From NCBI GenBank assembly GCA_009928665.1, contig SACF01000009.1, forward strand, positions 1-64,000: 64,000 nt of DNA, given 5' to 3'. The notes beneath the pieces were generated by a model that saw only the letters and a list, made by a program, of their open reading frames with translations, made no database searches and had not been told where the DNA came from. Source of the stretch: Alphaproteobacteria bacterium (lineage in GTDB: Bacteria > Bacteroidota > Bacteroidia > Bacteroidales > FEN-979). The position numbers and the translations under genes were made by a program. Below are positions 16,478-25,963 of the stretch, one piece after another; positions within the stretch are counted from its first letter, which is position 1; each line of letters opens with the position of its first letter.

Positions 16478-17677
16478 TCATTTTACCTGTTTTTTTTTGC
16501 CCCGGTAGCTTTTTACGGTTTTATTTTTCGGATTAAAGACCGGTCCGGTTCCAAGGAAGAGGGGCAATGTCCCTTTGTGAACCGGTTTTCCGAGCAACTG
16601 TTCGATCACCGCGAATTTCCGCTGGTCCTTTTCGCTGATCAGCGTTATGGCAGCACCCCTGGAACTCGCCCGGGCAGTCCGGCCGATCCGGTGAATGTAA
16701 TCTTCGCCTTCGTTGGGCACGTCATAATTCAGTACCAGGTCGATATCGTCGATATCGATCCCTCTCGATACAATATCGGTGGCAACCAGGATATCCAGCG
16801 CTTTGTTGCGGAATTTCATCAGCACCGCCTCCCGCGCCGGCTGATCCAGATCCGAGTGGATCTCTTCGGCATTCAGGCGGAGTCTTTTTAAGGCAGCAGT
16901 CAGTTGTTTTGTTGCACTCTTGGTGGAGCAGAATATCAGCACGGACCTGCCCTTCAGATCTTTTAACAGATACTCGGCAAGGGCAATCTTTTGAGTTTCA
17001 TAAACACTGTAAGCCAGTTGCAGAATGTTGTCTGCCGGTTTTGAAACCGCGATGTTGATTTCAACCGGATCCCGCAGAATTTTCCGGGCAAGTTCCCGGA
17101 TCTCCACCGGCATGGTGGCTGCGAACATCAGGGTCTGACGGTCAGCGGGAATGTGGGATATGATCTTCATGATATCTTCGTGAAAACCCATATCGAGCAT
17201 CCGGTCGGCCTCATCCAGGATCAGGTATCGCAAACTTCCGAAGTTCACATAACCCATGTTGAGATGGGCGATCATCCGCCCCGGCGTACAGATTACCATA
17301 TCCGCACCATTCATAAGCGCCTGCTTTTCCCGCGAAAATGAGGCTCCGTCGGTTCCTCCGTACACCGGGATGGAACTGACCGGGGTAAAATAGGAAAGAC
17401 CCTCCATCTGCTGATCGATCTGCATGGCCAGCTCCCGCGTGGGAACAATGACAAGCGCCTTTATCCTATTATCATGGGGAATGGAAAGAACCTGCTGGAT
17501 CACCGGAAGCAGAAAGGCAGCGGTCTTACCGGTTCCGGTCTGCGCGGCCCCTATCAGATCCTGTTCCTTTAAAATAACCGGTATGGCTTGCTCCTGGATG
17601 GGAGTCGCCTGTTTGTACCCGAGCGCCTCAATTCCTTCGATCAAACGCGCTTCAAAACCGAAATCGTGAAATGTCAA
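16478..17677 (-). CDS. DEAD-box ATP-dependent RNA helicase (RhlE-like)
   Basis: 399 residues. The helicase motifs are in order: Q motif (FGFEARLIEGI...ATPIQEQAIP), motif I AQTGTGKTAAF, Ia PTRELA, GG, Ib TPGR, II DEAD, III SAT-equivalent AAT, IV, V ATDIVSRGIDID and VI HRIGRTAR. The C-terminus is a short basic tail (KTVKSYRGKKKQVK), as in RhlE-type proteins of Bacteroidota. It acts in RNA unwinding, ribosome assembly or mRNA decay. A TATCTTTG element lies 18 bases before the start. It is followed by the cold-shock gene on the same strand. Confidence 0.93.
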   Translation of the reverse strand: MTFHDFGFEARLIEGIEALGYKQATPIQEQAIPVILKEQDLIGAAQTGTGKTAAFLLPVIQQVLSIPHDNRIKALVIVPTRELAMQIDQQMEGLSYFTPVSSIPVYGGTDGASFSREKQALMNGADMVICTPGRMIAHLNMGYVNFGSLRYLILDEADRMLDMGFHEDIMKIISHIPADRQTLMFAATMPVEIRELARKILRDPVEINIAVSKPADNILQLAYSVYETQKIALAEYLLKDLKGRSVLIFCSTKSATKQLTAALKRLRLNAEEIHSDLDQPAREAVLMKFRNKALDILVATDIVSRGIDIDDIDLVLNYDVPNEGEDYIHRIGRTARASSRGAAITLISEKDQRKFAVIEQLLGKPVHKGTLPLFLGTGPVFNPKNKTVKSYRGKKKQVK

Positions 17678-17694
17678 ACTGGTAGATTATCGGG

Positions 17695-17702
17695 CAAAGA
17701 TA
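17695..17702 (-). promoter_or_regulatory. Bacteroidota -7 element TATCTTTG for helicase gene
   Basis: The minus strand reads TATCTTTG immediately upstream of the start codon at 17677. Confidence 0.5.
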
Positions 17703-17804
17703 GTGAAAAGCCGTCACAATGACAAACGCCTGTTATGGGGGAGCCGGTGAATTGAAAGGAAAATCGCTGTATTTTGTGTTTGCCGGTAGCGGAAACCATT
17801 AGGG

Positions 17805-19172
17805 TCAATCGTTTCGCACGATCCTTAAGGGATGTGCTTCGGTATTGAAAACAAACTTTTTCAGATCAGGATTTTCGCCGGGGGCAAACAGGAGGAATGC
17901 ATATTTCAGGGTCTCGGCAAGAAAAAAACTCTCCATCGAATCGGTCAATGTCATCGTTCTCACATCTTTCACGGCAGCAAAACCGGCATCGGTTTTGCAT
18001 TTTGTAAGAATATCGCCGATCATCCGTGCCCCCATTTCCCGGTATTTGACGTTCCCGGTCATCCGGAACAGGTAAAAACAACTCTCAATATTTTCAGGAC
18101 GCAGGGGATAAGCCGGATCGGTTATCGAATCGGTTCTGAAATTGAATTCCTCGGGCTCTATATGGAATTTGGTCCACATAGCGTAGTTTCCCTGTTGAAT
18201 GCCGGCCGCAGTTACCGTATCCCCCGACAATGCAAGAATCCCGGCATAAAAGGCATCCAACGCCCCGTAAAGCGGAGCGGTCTCCCGGCCCGATCGCATA
18301 TCCACCCTTGTAAAATACCACCCCGACGATACCCGGGTCAACAGATGTGCCTTGATGGCACGGTTGTGGATTTCCCAGGCTCTTCGGCAATCTTCGTCGC
18401 CAAACAACAACCAGGCTTTGTAAAGATATTCGTAGTAGGAATCGATCCGGGCTCCGATCTGACTCTCTTTGTTGATCCATTCACCACTATTTACATCGAT
18501 TACGGTGCCGACCAGATCCTGGTCCGACCGGCGCCGGAAGACCTCAAATGCGGCTTTCTTTGCGGTCCGGTAAAAAATAGAATCCCCGGTGAATCCGGTC
18601 AGCTTCCCGAACTCTAAAAGGCAGGTAGCGATCTCAGCCGGGTTACTCAGCGGGTCGCGTGTTTTCCCTGTTTTCAGGTTGACAAAACGATAGGGCATAC
18701 CGGTTTCGGAGTGAAATGCCGGAAGAAGACGGCGTCCCAGATCCACGGCTAAATCACGAAATCTGTTACACCCCGAAATCTCATAAGCCGAAATGAGACC
18801 GCCCAGAAGCCGGATGGTTACTTCAAAAACCTGAACCTCCTGATCCAGATTGAAGTTGAGTCCTTCCAGAATCATCTTTTTAGCGGTCCGGGCCTCCTTT
18901 TTCATTCCCAGCAACACAAAGGTATCGTAGGCGTCCACGGGAGTCATGAGCATTGAATGGCTGTACCAGTTCTTACCTGTTTTGCTGATGGGTTTCAGGG
19001 CATCGTATCCCCGGGCATAAGTAAGGTACCCGTTCCATGCATGCCGGCAGGCATCCTTGATTTCATTACATCTGACCTGGTTGTCAACCCGGCCGGAAGA
19101 TTGAGAAAATCCTGTCATCACCGGAAAGGTCATAATCCATCCCGACAGAAAAAGCAGTACGTTGATTTTCAT
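17805..19172 (-). CDS. Secreted GH47 family alpha-1,2-mannosidase
   Basis: 455 residues. A signal peptide (about 1-23, ending GFSQ) precedes an (alpha/alpha)7-barrel-type catalytic domain. Family GH47 hallmarks are all visible: WNGYLTYARGYDALKP (46-61), FEVTIRLLGGL (116-126) with an acidic residue E117, ARIDSYYEYL (241-250) with D244, LRPENIES (357-364) with E360, and the C-terminal calcium-binding signature FNTEAHP (442-448) with T444. These match the catalytic acids and calcium site of eukaryotic ER/Golgi class I mannosidases. It would trim alpha-1,2-linked mannose from glycans in the periplasm or outside the cell. No polysaccharide-utilisation genes adjoin it. Confidence 0.9.
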   Translation of the reverse strand: MKINVLLFLSGWIMTFPVMTGFSQSSGRVDNQVRCNEIKDACRHAWNGYLTYARGYDALKPISKTGKNWYSHSMLMTPVDAYDTFVLLGMKKEARTAKKMILEGLNFNLDQEVQVFEVTIRLLGGLISAYEISGCNRFRDLAVDLGRRLLPAFHSETGMPYRFVNLKTGKTRDPLSNPAEIATCLLEFGKLTGFTGDSIFYRTAKKAAFEVFRRRSDQDLVGTVIDVNSGEWINKESQIGARIDSYYEYLYKAWLLFGDEDCRRAWEIHNRAIKAHLLTRVSSGWYFTRVDMRSGRETAPLYGALDAFYAGILALSGDTVTAAGIQQGNYAMWTKFHIEPEEFNFRTDSITDPAYPLRPENIESCFYLFRMTGNVKYREMGARMIGDILTKCKTDAGFAAVKDVRTMTLTDSMESFFLAETLKYAFLLFAPGENPDLKKFVFNTEAHPLRIVRND

Positions 19173-19198
19173 TCAAAAGTTTAGGTTTGAGGGTGAAT

Positions 19199-19891
19199 TT
19201 ACGGAATCATCTGCCGTGACCTCATGGAACCCATGATGGTCTGGACGATCTCCGCCTGTGAAAGGGTCTGACAGTTTAGTGAGATATCGAAAAGATAGGG
19301 ATCATAAGCTTCCCCGTAAAGCAATTCGATCAGCATCGTACGTTTTTTATCCATTTCGCGCGCAAGCTTCACGGCTTCAGATTCTCCGACATTACGCAAT
19401 TTGCATATTTCAGGAATACGCCACTCAAGAGGCGCCTGCAACCGTATGTGCAAGGTGTTCGGCCTGTGGTGAAGAACCGCGACACTTCCCCTCCCTACGA
19501 TGACAACATGCCCCCGGAAGGCGATCTCCCTGACCACTTTGGTGATCGTTTTCCTGATGCGGTGATCACTGATATATAAAGGTGAAAACGATGCCATAAT
19601 ATCTTCCAGAACTCCCTTTTTCCCTGAACTTAACAGATAGTTGACCTCAACCGTTTTCAAATCGAGTTCTGTGGCCATGGTTTCCACAATCTCCTTGTTG
19701 ATGTATTGCCAGGGGTAAGGGATCCCGGCGCCCGGTACTTTATTCAGGCTTTCTGTCAGTTTCTGTGCAACCAGCTTCGACGGACATCCAAACTCCCGGG
19801 AAATGGTCACAACCGGACCGTTCGGATCATTGTGTGGTAACGTCCTCTCAGTGAATGCTTTTTCCAGATATTCACGCAGCAGGTTTTCCAT
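19199..19891 (-). CDS. Cytidylate kinase-like family protein
   Basis: 231 residues with the start at ATG 19891, chosen over an upstream frame to 19987. The chosen start has a near-perfect ribosome-binding site (AAAGGAGGTTCATT) directly before it, and the promoter element at 19974-19981 lies inside the longer version. The N-terminal part GPVVTISREFGCPSKLVAQKL is a P-loop-like variant of the Cmk family (ISREFGCPS), with later FRGHVVIVGRGS (GHVVIVGRG) and RIQAPLEWR-like segments. Such proteins are related to CMP kinase but are often of unproven activity. The gene is single and lies between GH47 and the efflux operon. Confidence 0.8.
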   Translation of the reverse strand: MENLLREYLEKAFTERTLPHNDPNGPVVTISREFGCPSKLVAQKLTESLNKVPGAGIPYPWQYINKEIVETMATELDLKTVEVNYLLSSGKKGVLEDIMASFSPLYISDHRIRKTITKVVREIAFRGHVVIVGRGSVAVLHHRPNTLHIRLQAPLEWRIPEICKLRNVGESEAVKLAREMDKKRTMLIELLYGEAYDPYLFDISLNCQTLSQAEIVQTIMGSMRSRQMIP

Positions 19892-19893
19892 AA

Positions 19894-19904
19894 TGAACCT
19901 CCTT
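19894..19904 (-). promoter_or_regulatory. Strong Shine-Dalgarno site AAGGAGGTTCA fixing the 19891 start
   Basis: The minus strand reads AAAGGAGGTTCATTATG into the start codon at 19891. Strong Shine-Dalgarno sequences are rare in Bacteroidota, so it is good evidence for this start. Confidence 0.7.
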
Positions 19905-19973
19905 TCTTTAAATCCCGGCAACAGCCCCGGCATGAAGCCGGCAGTTTCTATGCGTGGGATGGTACCGCATACA

Positions 19974-19981
19974 CAAAGATA
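19974..19981 (-). promoter_or_regulatory. Bacteroidota -7 element TATCTTTG
   Basis: The minus strand reads TATCTTTG about 83 bases upstream of the cytidylate-kinase-like start at 19891. Confidence 0.5.
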
Positions 19982-20041
19982 CGACAACTGCCGGCAAAAT
20001 CAAAGCCTTTTGCCATTAAGCAGTGCAACATGGTTCCGTGA

Positions 20042-21484
20042 TTACTCGGGTAAGGTCAACTGACCGGTAAGCCGTAAAATTTCCACCTCGGCTTTTTTTG
20101 CTTCGAACTGGGCGTAGATAAGCTCATACTCGGCATCGATGAGCTTTTGCTGAATCTCGCGAAGTTCAATGTCGTTCAGCGTGCCGAGCTTGTACTTCTC
20201 GAATGCGATGGTCACGTTTTCCCGGGCCACTTTGACATTGCTTTCCTGTAGTTCCACAATCCGGATATTCGCCTGAAATTCCTGGTACGTTTTCAGAAGA
20301 CTTGCATGGAGCGACAGCGTGGCATCCTGCACTTCGATCTCACCCGAATTCAGGACGATTTTTGCATTCTTAACAGCCCGGTTCACATTGAACCCGTTAA
20401 AAAGATTATAGGAAAGGGTCAGACCATAAGATAATCCGTAACTCCTGTTGAATTTCAGGAATCCGGTCTGGGAATTCAATGTTCCGTAGCTGTATCCGGC
20501 CGACAGATCCAGTTGCGGATAACGGTCGGCCTCGGCTTGTCGTACCCCGGATCTGGCATATTGCTGGTTTAACCGGGCAGCGATCAGTTGCGTATTTTGC
20601 TTTTGTGCCTGACCCCATAACAGATCGAAAGGCAAAGGTTTGGTTATCGTGATGAATTCGTCAATCTCAAAATCACTCGCGACATCGCGTGATAAAATCC
20701 GGTTGAAATCGACTTTCAGGTTGGCAAGAGTCACCTGCTGCTGCAAAAGCCGGGTGCTGTCGGCATTGAGGTCAACGGTCGACTGGAGCAACATGAGTTG
20801 CGACCCGGATCCGATGGATACTTTTGCCTCAGAAATCCGTTTTCGCTGCAAAGAGAGATCTGCCGCTTCCCGGGCTACTTTAACAAGTTTGGCGGTCTGG
20901 ATCATTCCGTACCAGGTAAGGCTGACATCGGAAACGGTTCCCTCAACCACGATTTTTGTGCCGTTGTTACCCAACTCTTCCAGGATGTTCAGCATTTTTT
21001 TAGTAGCGAACATTCTGAGCCCGTCAAATACGGTCCAGTCAAGCGCCACTCCTGCATTCAGGCTGTTGTTTTTGGCGTTGTTCACGTCCTTCACCGTGCC
21101 GCTGAATTGTTCCTGGTGCGTGGTATTGATGGTGTTGTTCAATGTTACGTCAAGGCCTACCGAAGGCAGAAATCCGGCATTGCCCACGGTGTTGTTGTTC
21201 CCGGCCACTTTGGCTTCGTTCTTTTGAAGCAGGATTCCATAATTGTTTTCAAGAGCGACCTGCAGGGCTTTCTGAAGCGTCATGGATTCCTGGGAATTGG
21301 CCGGAACCGCATTCAGCATGAAGATACCAAGCCCCATGAGAAAAATCAATACACACGTAAAACCCGGCAAATACCTGCATGGAGCCGGCCGCAGCTCTGG
21401 CATAGGAACATCAAATTCCGGAGAATGAATACCCTCCCGTTGTGCAGGAATAAACAAGGTATATATAAAGGATGATGGGTTCAT
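20042..21484 (-). CDS. TolC-family outer-membrane efflux channel
   Basis: 480 residues. After a signal segment (about 45-63), two OEP repeats are recognisable: TLQKALQVALENNYGI at the start of the first, and KYKLGTLNDIELREIQQKLIDAEYELIYAQ (KYKLGTLNDIELRE) at the end of the second, as in TolC/NodT channels. It forms the trimeric outer-membrane exit duct. It is the third gene of the MFP-RND-TolC operon; its start lies 5 bp after the RND stop. The unusual 45-residue hydrophilic lead before the signal suggests the true start may be a later Met (for example 21403). Confidence 0.88.
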   Translation of the reverse strand: MNPSSFIYTLFIPAQREGIHSPEFDVPMPELRPAPCRYLPGFTCVLIFLMGLGIFMLNAVPANSQESMTLQKALQVALENNYGILLQKNEAKVAGNNNTVGNAGFLPSVGLDVTLNNTINTTHQEQFSGTVKDVNNAKNNSLNAGVALDWTVFDGLRMFATKKMLNILEELGNNGTKIVVEGTVSDVSLTWYGMIQTAKLVKVAREAADLSLQRKRISEAKVSIGSGSQLMLLQSTVDLNADSTRLLQQQVTLANLKVDFNRILSRDVASDFEIDEFITITKPLPFDLLWGQAQKQNTQLIAARLNQQYARSGVRQAEADRYPQLDLSAGYSYGTLNSQTGFLKFNRSYGLSYGLTLSYNLFNGFNVNRAVKNAKIVLNSGEIEVQDATLSLHASLLKTYQEFQANIRIVELQESNVKVARENVTIAFEKYKLGTLNDIELREIQQKLIDAEYELIYAQFEAKKAEVEILRLTGQLTLPE

Positions 21485-21489
21485 AGATT

Positions 21490-24400
21490 TTATGCTCCGG
21501 AAGGGTCGGTGATTGTTTTGTTCACAACAGGTTCGGGACTGTGATTCGGCGCCTTGATCCTTCCCGAAAGATAGGTGTAAAGAGCAGGTATAACATACAG
21601 GGTGAGTATCAGCGAAAAGATCAATCCGCCGATGATGGTGATCCCCATCGGGACGCGGCTGCGGGAAGCAGCACCCAGTGCGAGTGCAATAGGCAACGCT
21701 CCCAGAGCCGTTGCGAGACTGGTCATCAGGATGGGTCGTAATCTCCTGGTGGCTGCATCAATGACGGCCTCTTTTAGAGGCAGTCCGTCGGCCTTTCGCT
21801 GGTTGGCAAATTCAACAATCAGGATCCCGTTTTTCGTTACAATGCCGATGAGAACGATCACCCCGATCTCACTGAAAATATTGAGGGTCTGTCCGAAAAA
21901 CCAGAGTGACAACAAGGCTCCTGCAAGGGCAAGCGGAACCGTGAACATGATGATCAGGGGATCGACAAAGCTTTCAAACTGTGCGGCGAGGATCAGAAAA
22001 ACCAAAACAAGGGCAAGCAGTAAGGCAAACAACAAACTACCCGAGCTGTCCTCGAATTCCTTTGAAGTACCCGACAATGCCGATGAAAATGAATCATCGA
22101 AAGTCGCCTTACCGATTCGCCGCATCTCGGCAATTCCCTGTCCCAGGGTCACACCTTTTGCCGGCTGGGCCGAAACCGTCGCGGAGATATAGCGGTTGTA
22201 CCGGTACAACTGCGGAGGATTGCTTTGTTCTTTTAAGGTCACCACATTGTCGAGCTGGATCAGCTCTCCTTGGTTATTGCGGATATAGATCGAACTCAGA
22301 TCGAGCGGCTTATCGCGTGACTGCCGGTCAGCCTGCCCGATAACCTGATATTGTTTGTTGTTCATGATAAAATAACCATACCGCTGACCGCTGAAATACA
22401 ACTGAAGGTTTTCGGCAATATCGCGTACATTGATACCCAATGCACGGGCCCGGTCCCGGTCGATTTCGATGGAGAGTTCCGGCTTGTTGAATTTCAGGTT
22501 GTAATCGACTACCTGGAATTTGTCGCTGGCCTGGGCTTGTTCCAGAAAACGCGGCAGTAATTTCTTGAGTTTTTCAAAATCCGGGGCAAGGATCACATAC
22601 TGAACCGGTAGCCCGCCTCCCCGGCCACCACCAATGGTTTGCTCCTGAATAACGTACGAGCGGGCAAAATTGAATTTCTTTACTGCCAAAGTCAACTCAT
22701 CTGCAATCTCCTGCTGTGTCCGGGTCCGGTTTTTGGGTTGCGTGAGGGTCATCCGCAGAAAACCTACATTCGTTGAACCCGATGATCCGAATCCCGGCGC
22801 GGTTATCGACATGATCGACTCCTTCTCGGGAATCGTGTCGACCAGGGTCACCATCTGACTGATATATTTATCCATCAGCTCAAAGGAGGTGCCTTCAGGG
22901 GCGGTCGACATAAGCTGCAGTCGGCTTTTATCCTCCATGGGAGCCAGTTCCGTCGGGATCAAAACACCCAGGATAAATATGATAAGGAGCGACACGGCCA
23001 TGATCAGGATTGAGATCCAGCGATTCCGTATGAAATGGGTCAACGAACGGTTATAACGATCCGTGATCCTGTTCAGCAGGTTTTCCGTGTAAATAAACAG
23101 GGCGTTATGATGTTCAGGTTTTCGCAGGGTTCGGGCGCTTAACATGGGCGTCAGGGTCAACGAAACCAAAGCGGAGACAAGAACGGTCCCGGCTACAACC
23201 ACCCCGAATTCCCGAAACAGTCTTCCCGTAAGACCCTGCAGAAAAATAATGGGTAAAAATACTGCAGCAAGGGTCACAGTGGTCGACAAAATGGCAAAAT
23301 AGATCTCTTTGGAACCCCGGTGTCCGGCTTCCAATGGATTCATTCCCCCCTCAATTTTATGATAGATATTTTCCAGTACGACAATGGCATCGTCGACAAC
23401 AAGTCCCGTTGCAAGAACGATGGCAAGCAATGTCAGGATGTTCAGGGAGAATCCGGCGACATACATGATAAAAAATCCGCTGACCAGTGAAATGGGGATG
23501 GCGATGATGGGAATTACCGTCGTTCGCCAGCTTCGCAGGAAAAGGAAGATTACGAGTAACACCAGTGAAAAAGCAATCAGGATCGTTTCCTGTACCTCGA
23601 GGATGGCTTTGCGAATGCTCAGGGTAGTGTCAAGGTTTGTTCCGACCATGATGTCGGATGGGATTTCAAGTTTAAGCTTGTCGACTCTTTTATAACATTC
23701 ATCAACAATGTCGATCTGGTTCGATCCCGGCTGCGGTGTTATTGCCACGCCCACCATGGGTACACCGCCGTTTCCCCTGACCAGGGTTCGTTCGTTTTCG
23801 GGAACCAGCTTTGCCACGCCGATATCACGCATCCGGATTACAACGCCGTTCTTGTCCTGAATGATCATGTCGGTGAATTCGGCGGGTGTTGTAAGCCTTC
23901 CCTTGGTCCTGATGGTAAGTTCGGTGTTGTAACCCTCAATCCGGCCTGTTGGTAATTCAATATTTTCCCGGAGCAGGGCATTCTTGACATCGGTAGGGGT
24001 GAGCCGGTAACTGGCAAGCTTTTGCGGATCGAGCAACAGTTTAATGGAGTATTTTTTCTCACCCCAGATCCTGATTTCACTGACACCCGGAATAGTCTGC
24101 AACCGCTCCTTGAAAACATCATTGGCGATGGCCGATAGCTCCATCAGATCGCGGGCATTGCTTTGAAGGGTAATCACGTAAATGGGACCGGCATCGGCAT
24201 CCGACTTGGTCACAATCGGGGGATCGGTATCGGGCGGAATATTTCTGACAGCTCTTGACACGCGGTCTCTCACATCGTTGGCGGCCGCTTCCATATCCAC
24301 CCCCAGCTCAAACTCCACGGTGATGGTACTGCGTCCGTCACTGCTGATGGAAGTGAGCGAACGAATCCCGGCGATTCCGTTGATCGATTCTTCAAGGGGT

Positions 24401-24594
24401 TCGGTGATCTGCGACTCAATTACATCCGCGTTGGCGCCGATATAGTTCGTTGAGACCGTGACCACCGGTGGATCAACACTGGGAAATTCCCGAACTCCCA
24501 GAAAGAGATAACCAATCATCCCGAAAAGAATGATGACCAGTGAAATGACCATGGCCAAAACAGGCCGGTTAATGCTCAGCGAGGAAATGTTCAT
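21490..24594 (-). CDS. RND multidrug efflux permease (HAE1/AcrB-like)
   Basis: 1034 residues, full length for an RND pump. Membrane segment 1 is near the N-terminus (LAMVISLVIILFGMIGYLFL). The first periplasmic porter loop runs over about 30-330. TM2-TM6 follow with the proton-relay motif GLVVDDAIVVLENI (TM4, about 400), then the second periplasmic loop and TM8-12 with GIVTKNGILIVEFAN (GIVTKNGILIV). The Asp pair in VVDDA indicates proton-driven HAE-type transport. Its start overlaps the stop of the upstream adaptor gene (24591-24594). Likely substrates are lipophilic toxicants; the specific range is unknown. Confidence 0.95.
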   Translation of the reverse strand: MNISSLSINRPVLAMVISLVIILFGMIGYLFLGVREFPSVDPPVVTVSTNYIGANADVIESQITEPLEESINGIAGIRSLTSISSDGRSTITVEFELGVDMEAAANDVRDRVSRAVRNIPPDTDPPIVTKSDADAGPIYVITLQSNARDLMELSAIANDVFKERLQTIPGVSEIRIWGEKKYSIKLLLDPQKLASYRLTPTDVKNALLRENIELPTGRIEGYNTELTIRTKGRLTTPAEFTDMIIQDKNGVVIRMRDIGVAKLVPENERTLVRGNGGVPMVGVAITPQPGSNQIDIVDECYKRVDKLKLEIPSDIMVGTNLDTTLSIRKAILEVQETILIAFSLVLLVIFLFLRSWRTTVIPIIAIPISLVSGFFIMYVAGFSLNILTLLAIVLATGLVVDDAIVVLENIYHKIEGGMNPLEAGHRGSKEIYFAILSTTVTLAAVFLPIIFLQGLTGRLFREFGVVVAGTVLVSALVSLTLTPMLSARTLRKPEHHNALFIYTENLLNRITDRYNRSLTHFIRNRWISILIMAVSLLIIFILGVLIPTELAPMEDKSRLQLMSTAPEGTSFELMDKYISQMVTLVDTIPEKESIMSITAPGFGSSGSTNVGFLRMTLTQPKNRTRTQQEIADELTLAVKKFNFARSYVIQEQTIGGGRGGGLPVQYVILAPDFEKLKKLLPRFLEQAQASDKFQVVDYNLKFNKPELSIEIDRDRARALGINVRDIAENLQLYFSGQRYGYFIMNNKQYQVIGQADRQSRDKPLDLSSIYIRNNQGELIQLDNVVTLKEQSNPPQLYRYNRYISATVSAQPAKGVTLGQGIAEMRRIGKATFDDSFSSALSGTSKEFEDSSGSLLFALLLALVLVFLILAAQFESFVDPLIIMFTVPLALAGALLSLWFFGQTLNIFSEIGVIVLIGIVTKNGILIVEFANQRKADGLPLKEAVIDAATRRLRPILMTSLATALGALPIALALGAASRSRVPMGITIIGGLIFSLILTLYVIPALYTYLSGRIKAPNHSPEPVVNKTITDPSGA

Positions 24595-25637
24595 CTTATC
24601 AACCTGGGTTTAACCGGCATATTCTCGCGCAATTGTAATAATCCGGTGGTGATGATGGTATCTCCTGCTTTCAAACCGCTGATGACCTGTACTTCGCGTT
24701 CGGTCCGTATTCCTGTGATAATCACCCGCGAGGATGCCTTGCCCATTGCGGATACAAATACTTTCTCAGAGTTCAACTGCGGAATGATCGACTCTGAGGG
24801 GATAACCAGTGCATCGGAAATCCGATCGAGGACCAGCTCTACTTTAGCAAATGCGCCCGGAACCAGGTAACCCGATTCGTTGGAACATAAAGCCCGGATC
24901 GGGACATTCCGGGTTGCAGGATCAATCCTTGGTTCGATAGCATAAACAGGACCCGAAAAAGCGCTGTCATATCCCTCGACAGTGAATTTAACCAGGGTGC
25001 CTTTTCGGACTTTATTCCGGTATTTTTCAGGAATTGAAAATTCAAGTTTCATGGGATTGGTCTGCTGAAGCCGTGCCACCAGGGTGGAGGATGAGACAAA
25101 TCCACCCGGACTTACCTGCCGCAGACCAATCAACCCGCTGAAGGGTGCATAAATCTCAGTTTTCGAGATCTGAGTCTTGAGCAGATCGACCTGCGCTTTG
25201 ATGATTCCCAACGTGTTAAACGATTTATCGTACTCTTCCTGGCTGACTGCTTTAAGTTCGAGGAGTTTTTCCTTCCTGAAAAGATCATCCCGCGCCTGTT
25301 TTTCTTCAACCTGAAGCTTGACGAGCTGTGCCTGCAGTTCACGATCGTCGATCTTTAAAAGGAGTTCCCCCTTTTTTACGGCGCTTCCCTCTTCAAAATA
25401 GATCGCGACAACCCTTCCCGGTACCTCGCTGCGAAGTTCCACCTCCTCGTTGGCCATCAGGTTTCCCGTGGCAAGGATCTTATTTTCTAGTTGTCCCGGA
25501 ACAAGCACCCTGGCCCCGACCATCATGGGTTTCTGCCCTCCCTGGTTCTTTTGGTTCCCCTGATTGTTCCGGCAACCGGAATGAACAAGGAACAACATGC
25601 AAACCAAAAGCCAGAGAACTCTTTTAAAACAGGTCAT
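24591..25637 (-). CDS. RND efflux periplasmic adaptor (membrane fusion protein, lipoprotein)
   Basis: 348 residues. The N-terminal signal has a lipobox-like LVHSGC (Cys about 22), then an Asn/Gln-rich linker. The barrel-sandwich/biotinyl-lipoyl halves are V(A)IYFEEGSAVKKGELLLKIDD (EGSAVKKGELLLKID) and SKTEIYAPFSGLIGLRQVSPGG (YAPFSGLIGLR), with a coiled-coil hairpin between them and a beta-barrel plus membrane-proximal domain after. It bridges the RND pump and the TolC channel. It is the first gene of the operon with a promoter-like TACTTTTG at 25678-25671. Confidence 0.92.
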   Translation of the reverse strand: MTCFKRVLWLLVCMLFLVHSGCRNNQGNQKNQGGQKPMMVGARVLVPGQLENKILATGNLMANEEVELRSEVPGRVVAIYFEEGSAVKKGELLLKIDDRELQAQLVKLQVEEKQARDDLFRKEKLLELKAVSQEEYDKSFNTLGIIKAQVDLLKTQISKTEIYAPFSGLIGLRQVSPGGFVSSSTLVARLQQTNPMKLEFSIPEKYRNKVRKGTLVKFTVEGYDSAFSGPVYAIEPRIDPATRNVPIRALCSNESGYLVPGAFAKVELVLDRISDALVIPSESIIPQLNSEKVFVSAMGKASSRVIITGIRTEREVQVISGLKAGDTIITTGLLQLRENMPVKPRLIR

Positions 25638-25670
25638 AAATCAATATTTGTGACGAAATGAAATCCCTTG

Positions 25671-25678
25671 CAAAAGTA
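25671..25678 (-). promoter_or_regulatory. Bacteroidota -7 element TACTTTTG for efflux operon
   Basis: The minus strand reads TACTTTTG, 34 bases upstream of the adaptor gene start. Confidence 0.5.
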
Positions 25679-25714
25679 GGGATTTTCAGTTTATGAAGGT
25701 TTGTGAAACCGGGA

Positions 25715-25747
25715 TTTGTAATTTATAAAATATTTTACTTAAATTTG
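25715..25747 (+). promoter_or_regulatory. Promoter for the tRNA pair (TTTG-N21-TAAATTTG)
   Basis: A -33 TTTG (25715-25718) and a -7 TAAATTTG (25740-25747) lie ~70 bases before tRNA-Pro. The spacing is close to the Bacteroidota consensus. Confidence 0.6.
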
Positions 25748-25815
25748 CAGCCCTTTACGGGGAATCAATGTAAGAACTGACCGGGAACAGCGTTCTTTCT
25801 TTCATTAGGTAAAAT

Positions 25816-25892
25816 CGGGATGTAGCGCAGTTGGCTAGCGCACCACGTTCGGGACGTGGGGGTCGGAAGTTCGAGTCTTCTCATCCCGACCA
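25816..25892 (+). tRNA. tRNA-Pro (anticodon CGG)
   Basis: 77 bases including encoded CCA. The acceptor stem CGGGATG pairs with CATCCCG, the discriminator base is A, and CCA lies at 25890-25892. The D arm is GCGC-AGTTGGCTA-GCGC. The anticodon stem CCACG/CGTGG has loop TTCGGGA, giving anticodon CGG. The T arm contains GTTCGAGTC. Confidence 0.95.
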
Positions 25893-25918
25893 AAATCGTC
25901 TGAAGACCCCACTCCAAA

Positions 25919-25941
25919 CCCCTCCCCTTCAAGGGGAGGGG
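25919..25941. repeat. REP-like perfect palindrome between the tRNAs
   Basis: CCCCTCCCCTT and AAGGGGAGGGG form an 11-bp perfect inverted repeat with a 1-base centre, flanked by further C-rich and G-rich tracts (GACCCCACTCC before, GCAGGGGGAG after). Such elements are dispersed in many Bacteroidota genomes between genes. Confidence 0.8.
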
Positions 25942-25963
25942 CAGGGGGAGAGGTCATCAGCCC

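Noticed and set aside
17832..18617. Long plus-strand frame (261 codons) antisense to the GH47 gene
   Set aside because: It is a shadow frame; the opposite strand carries an unambiguous GH47 protein with all motifs.
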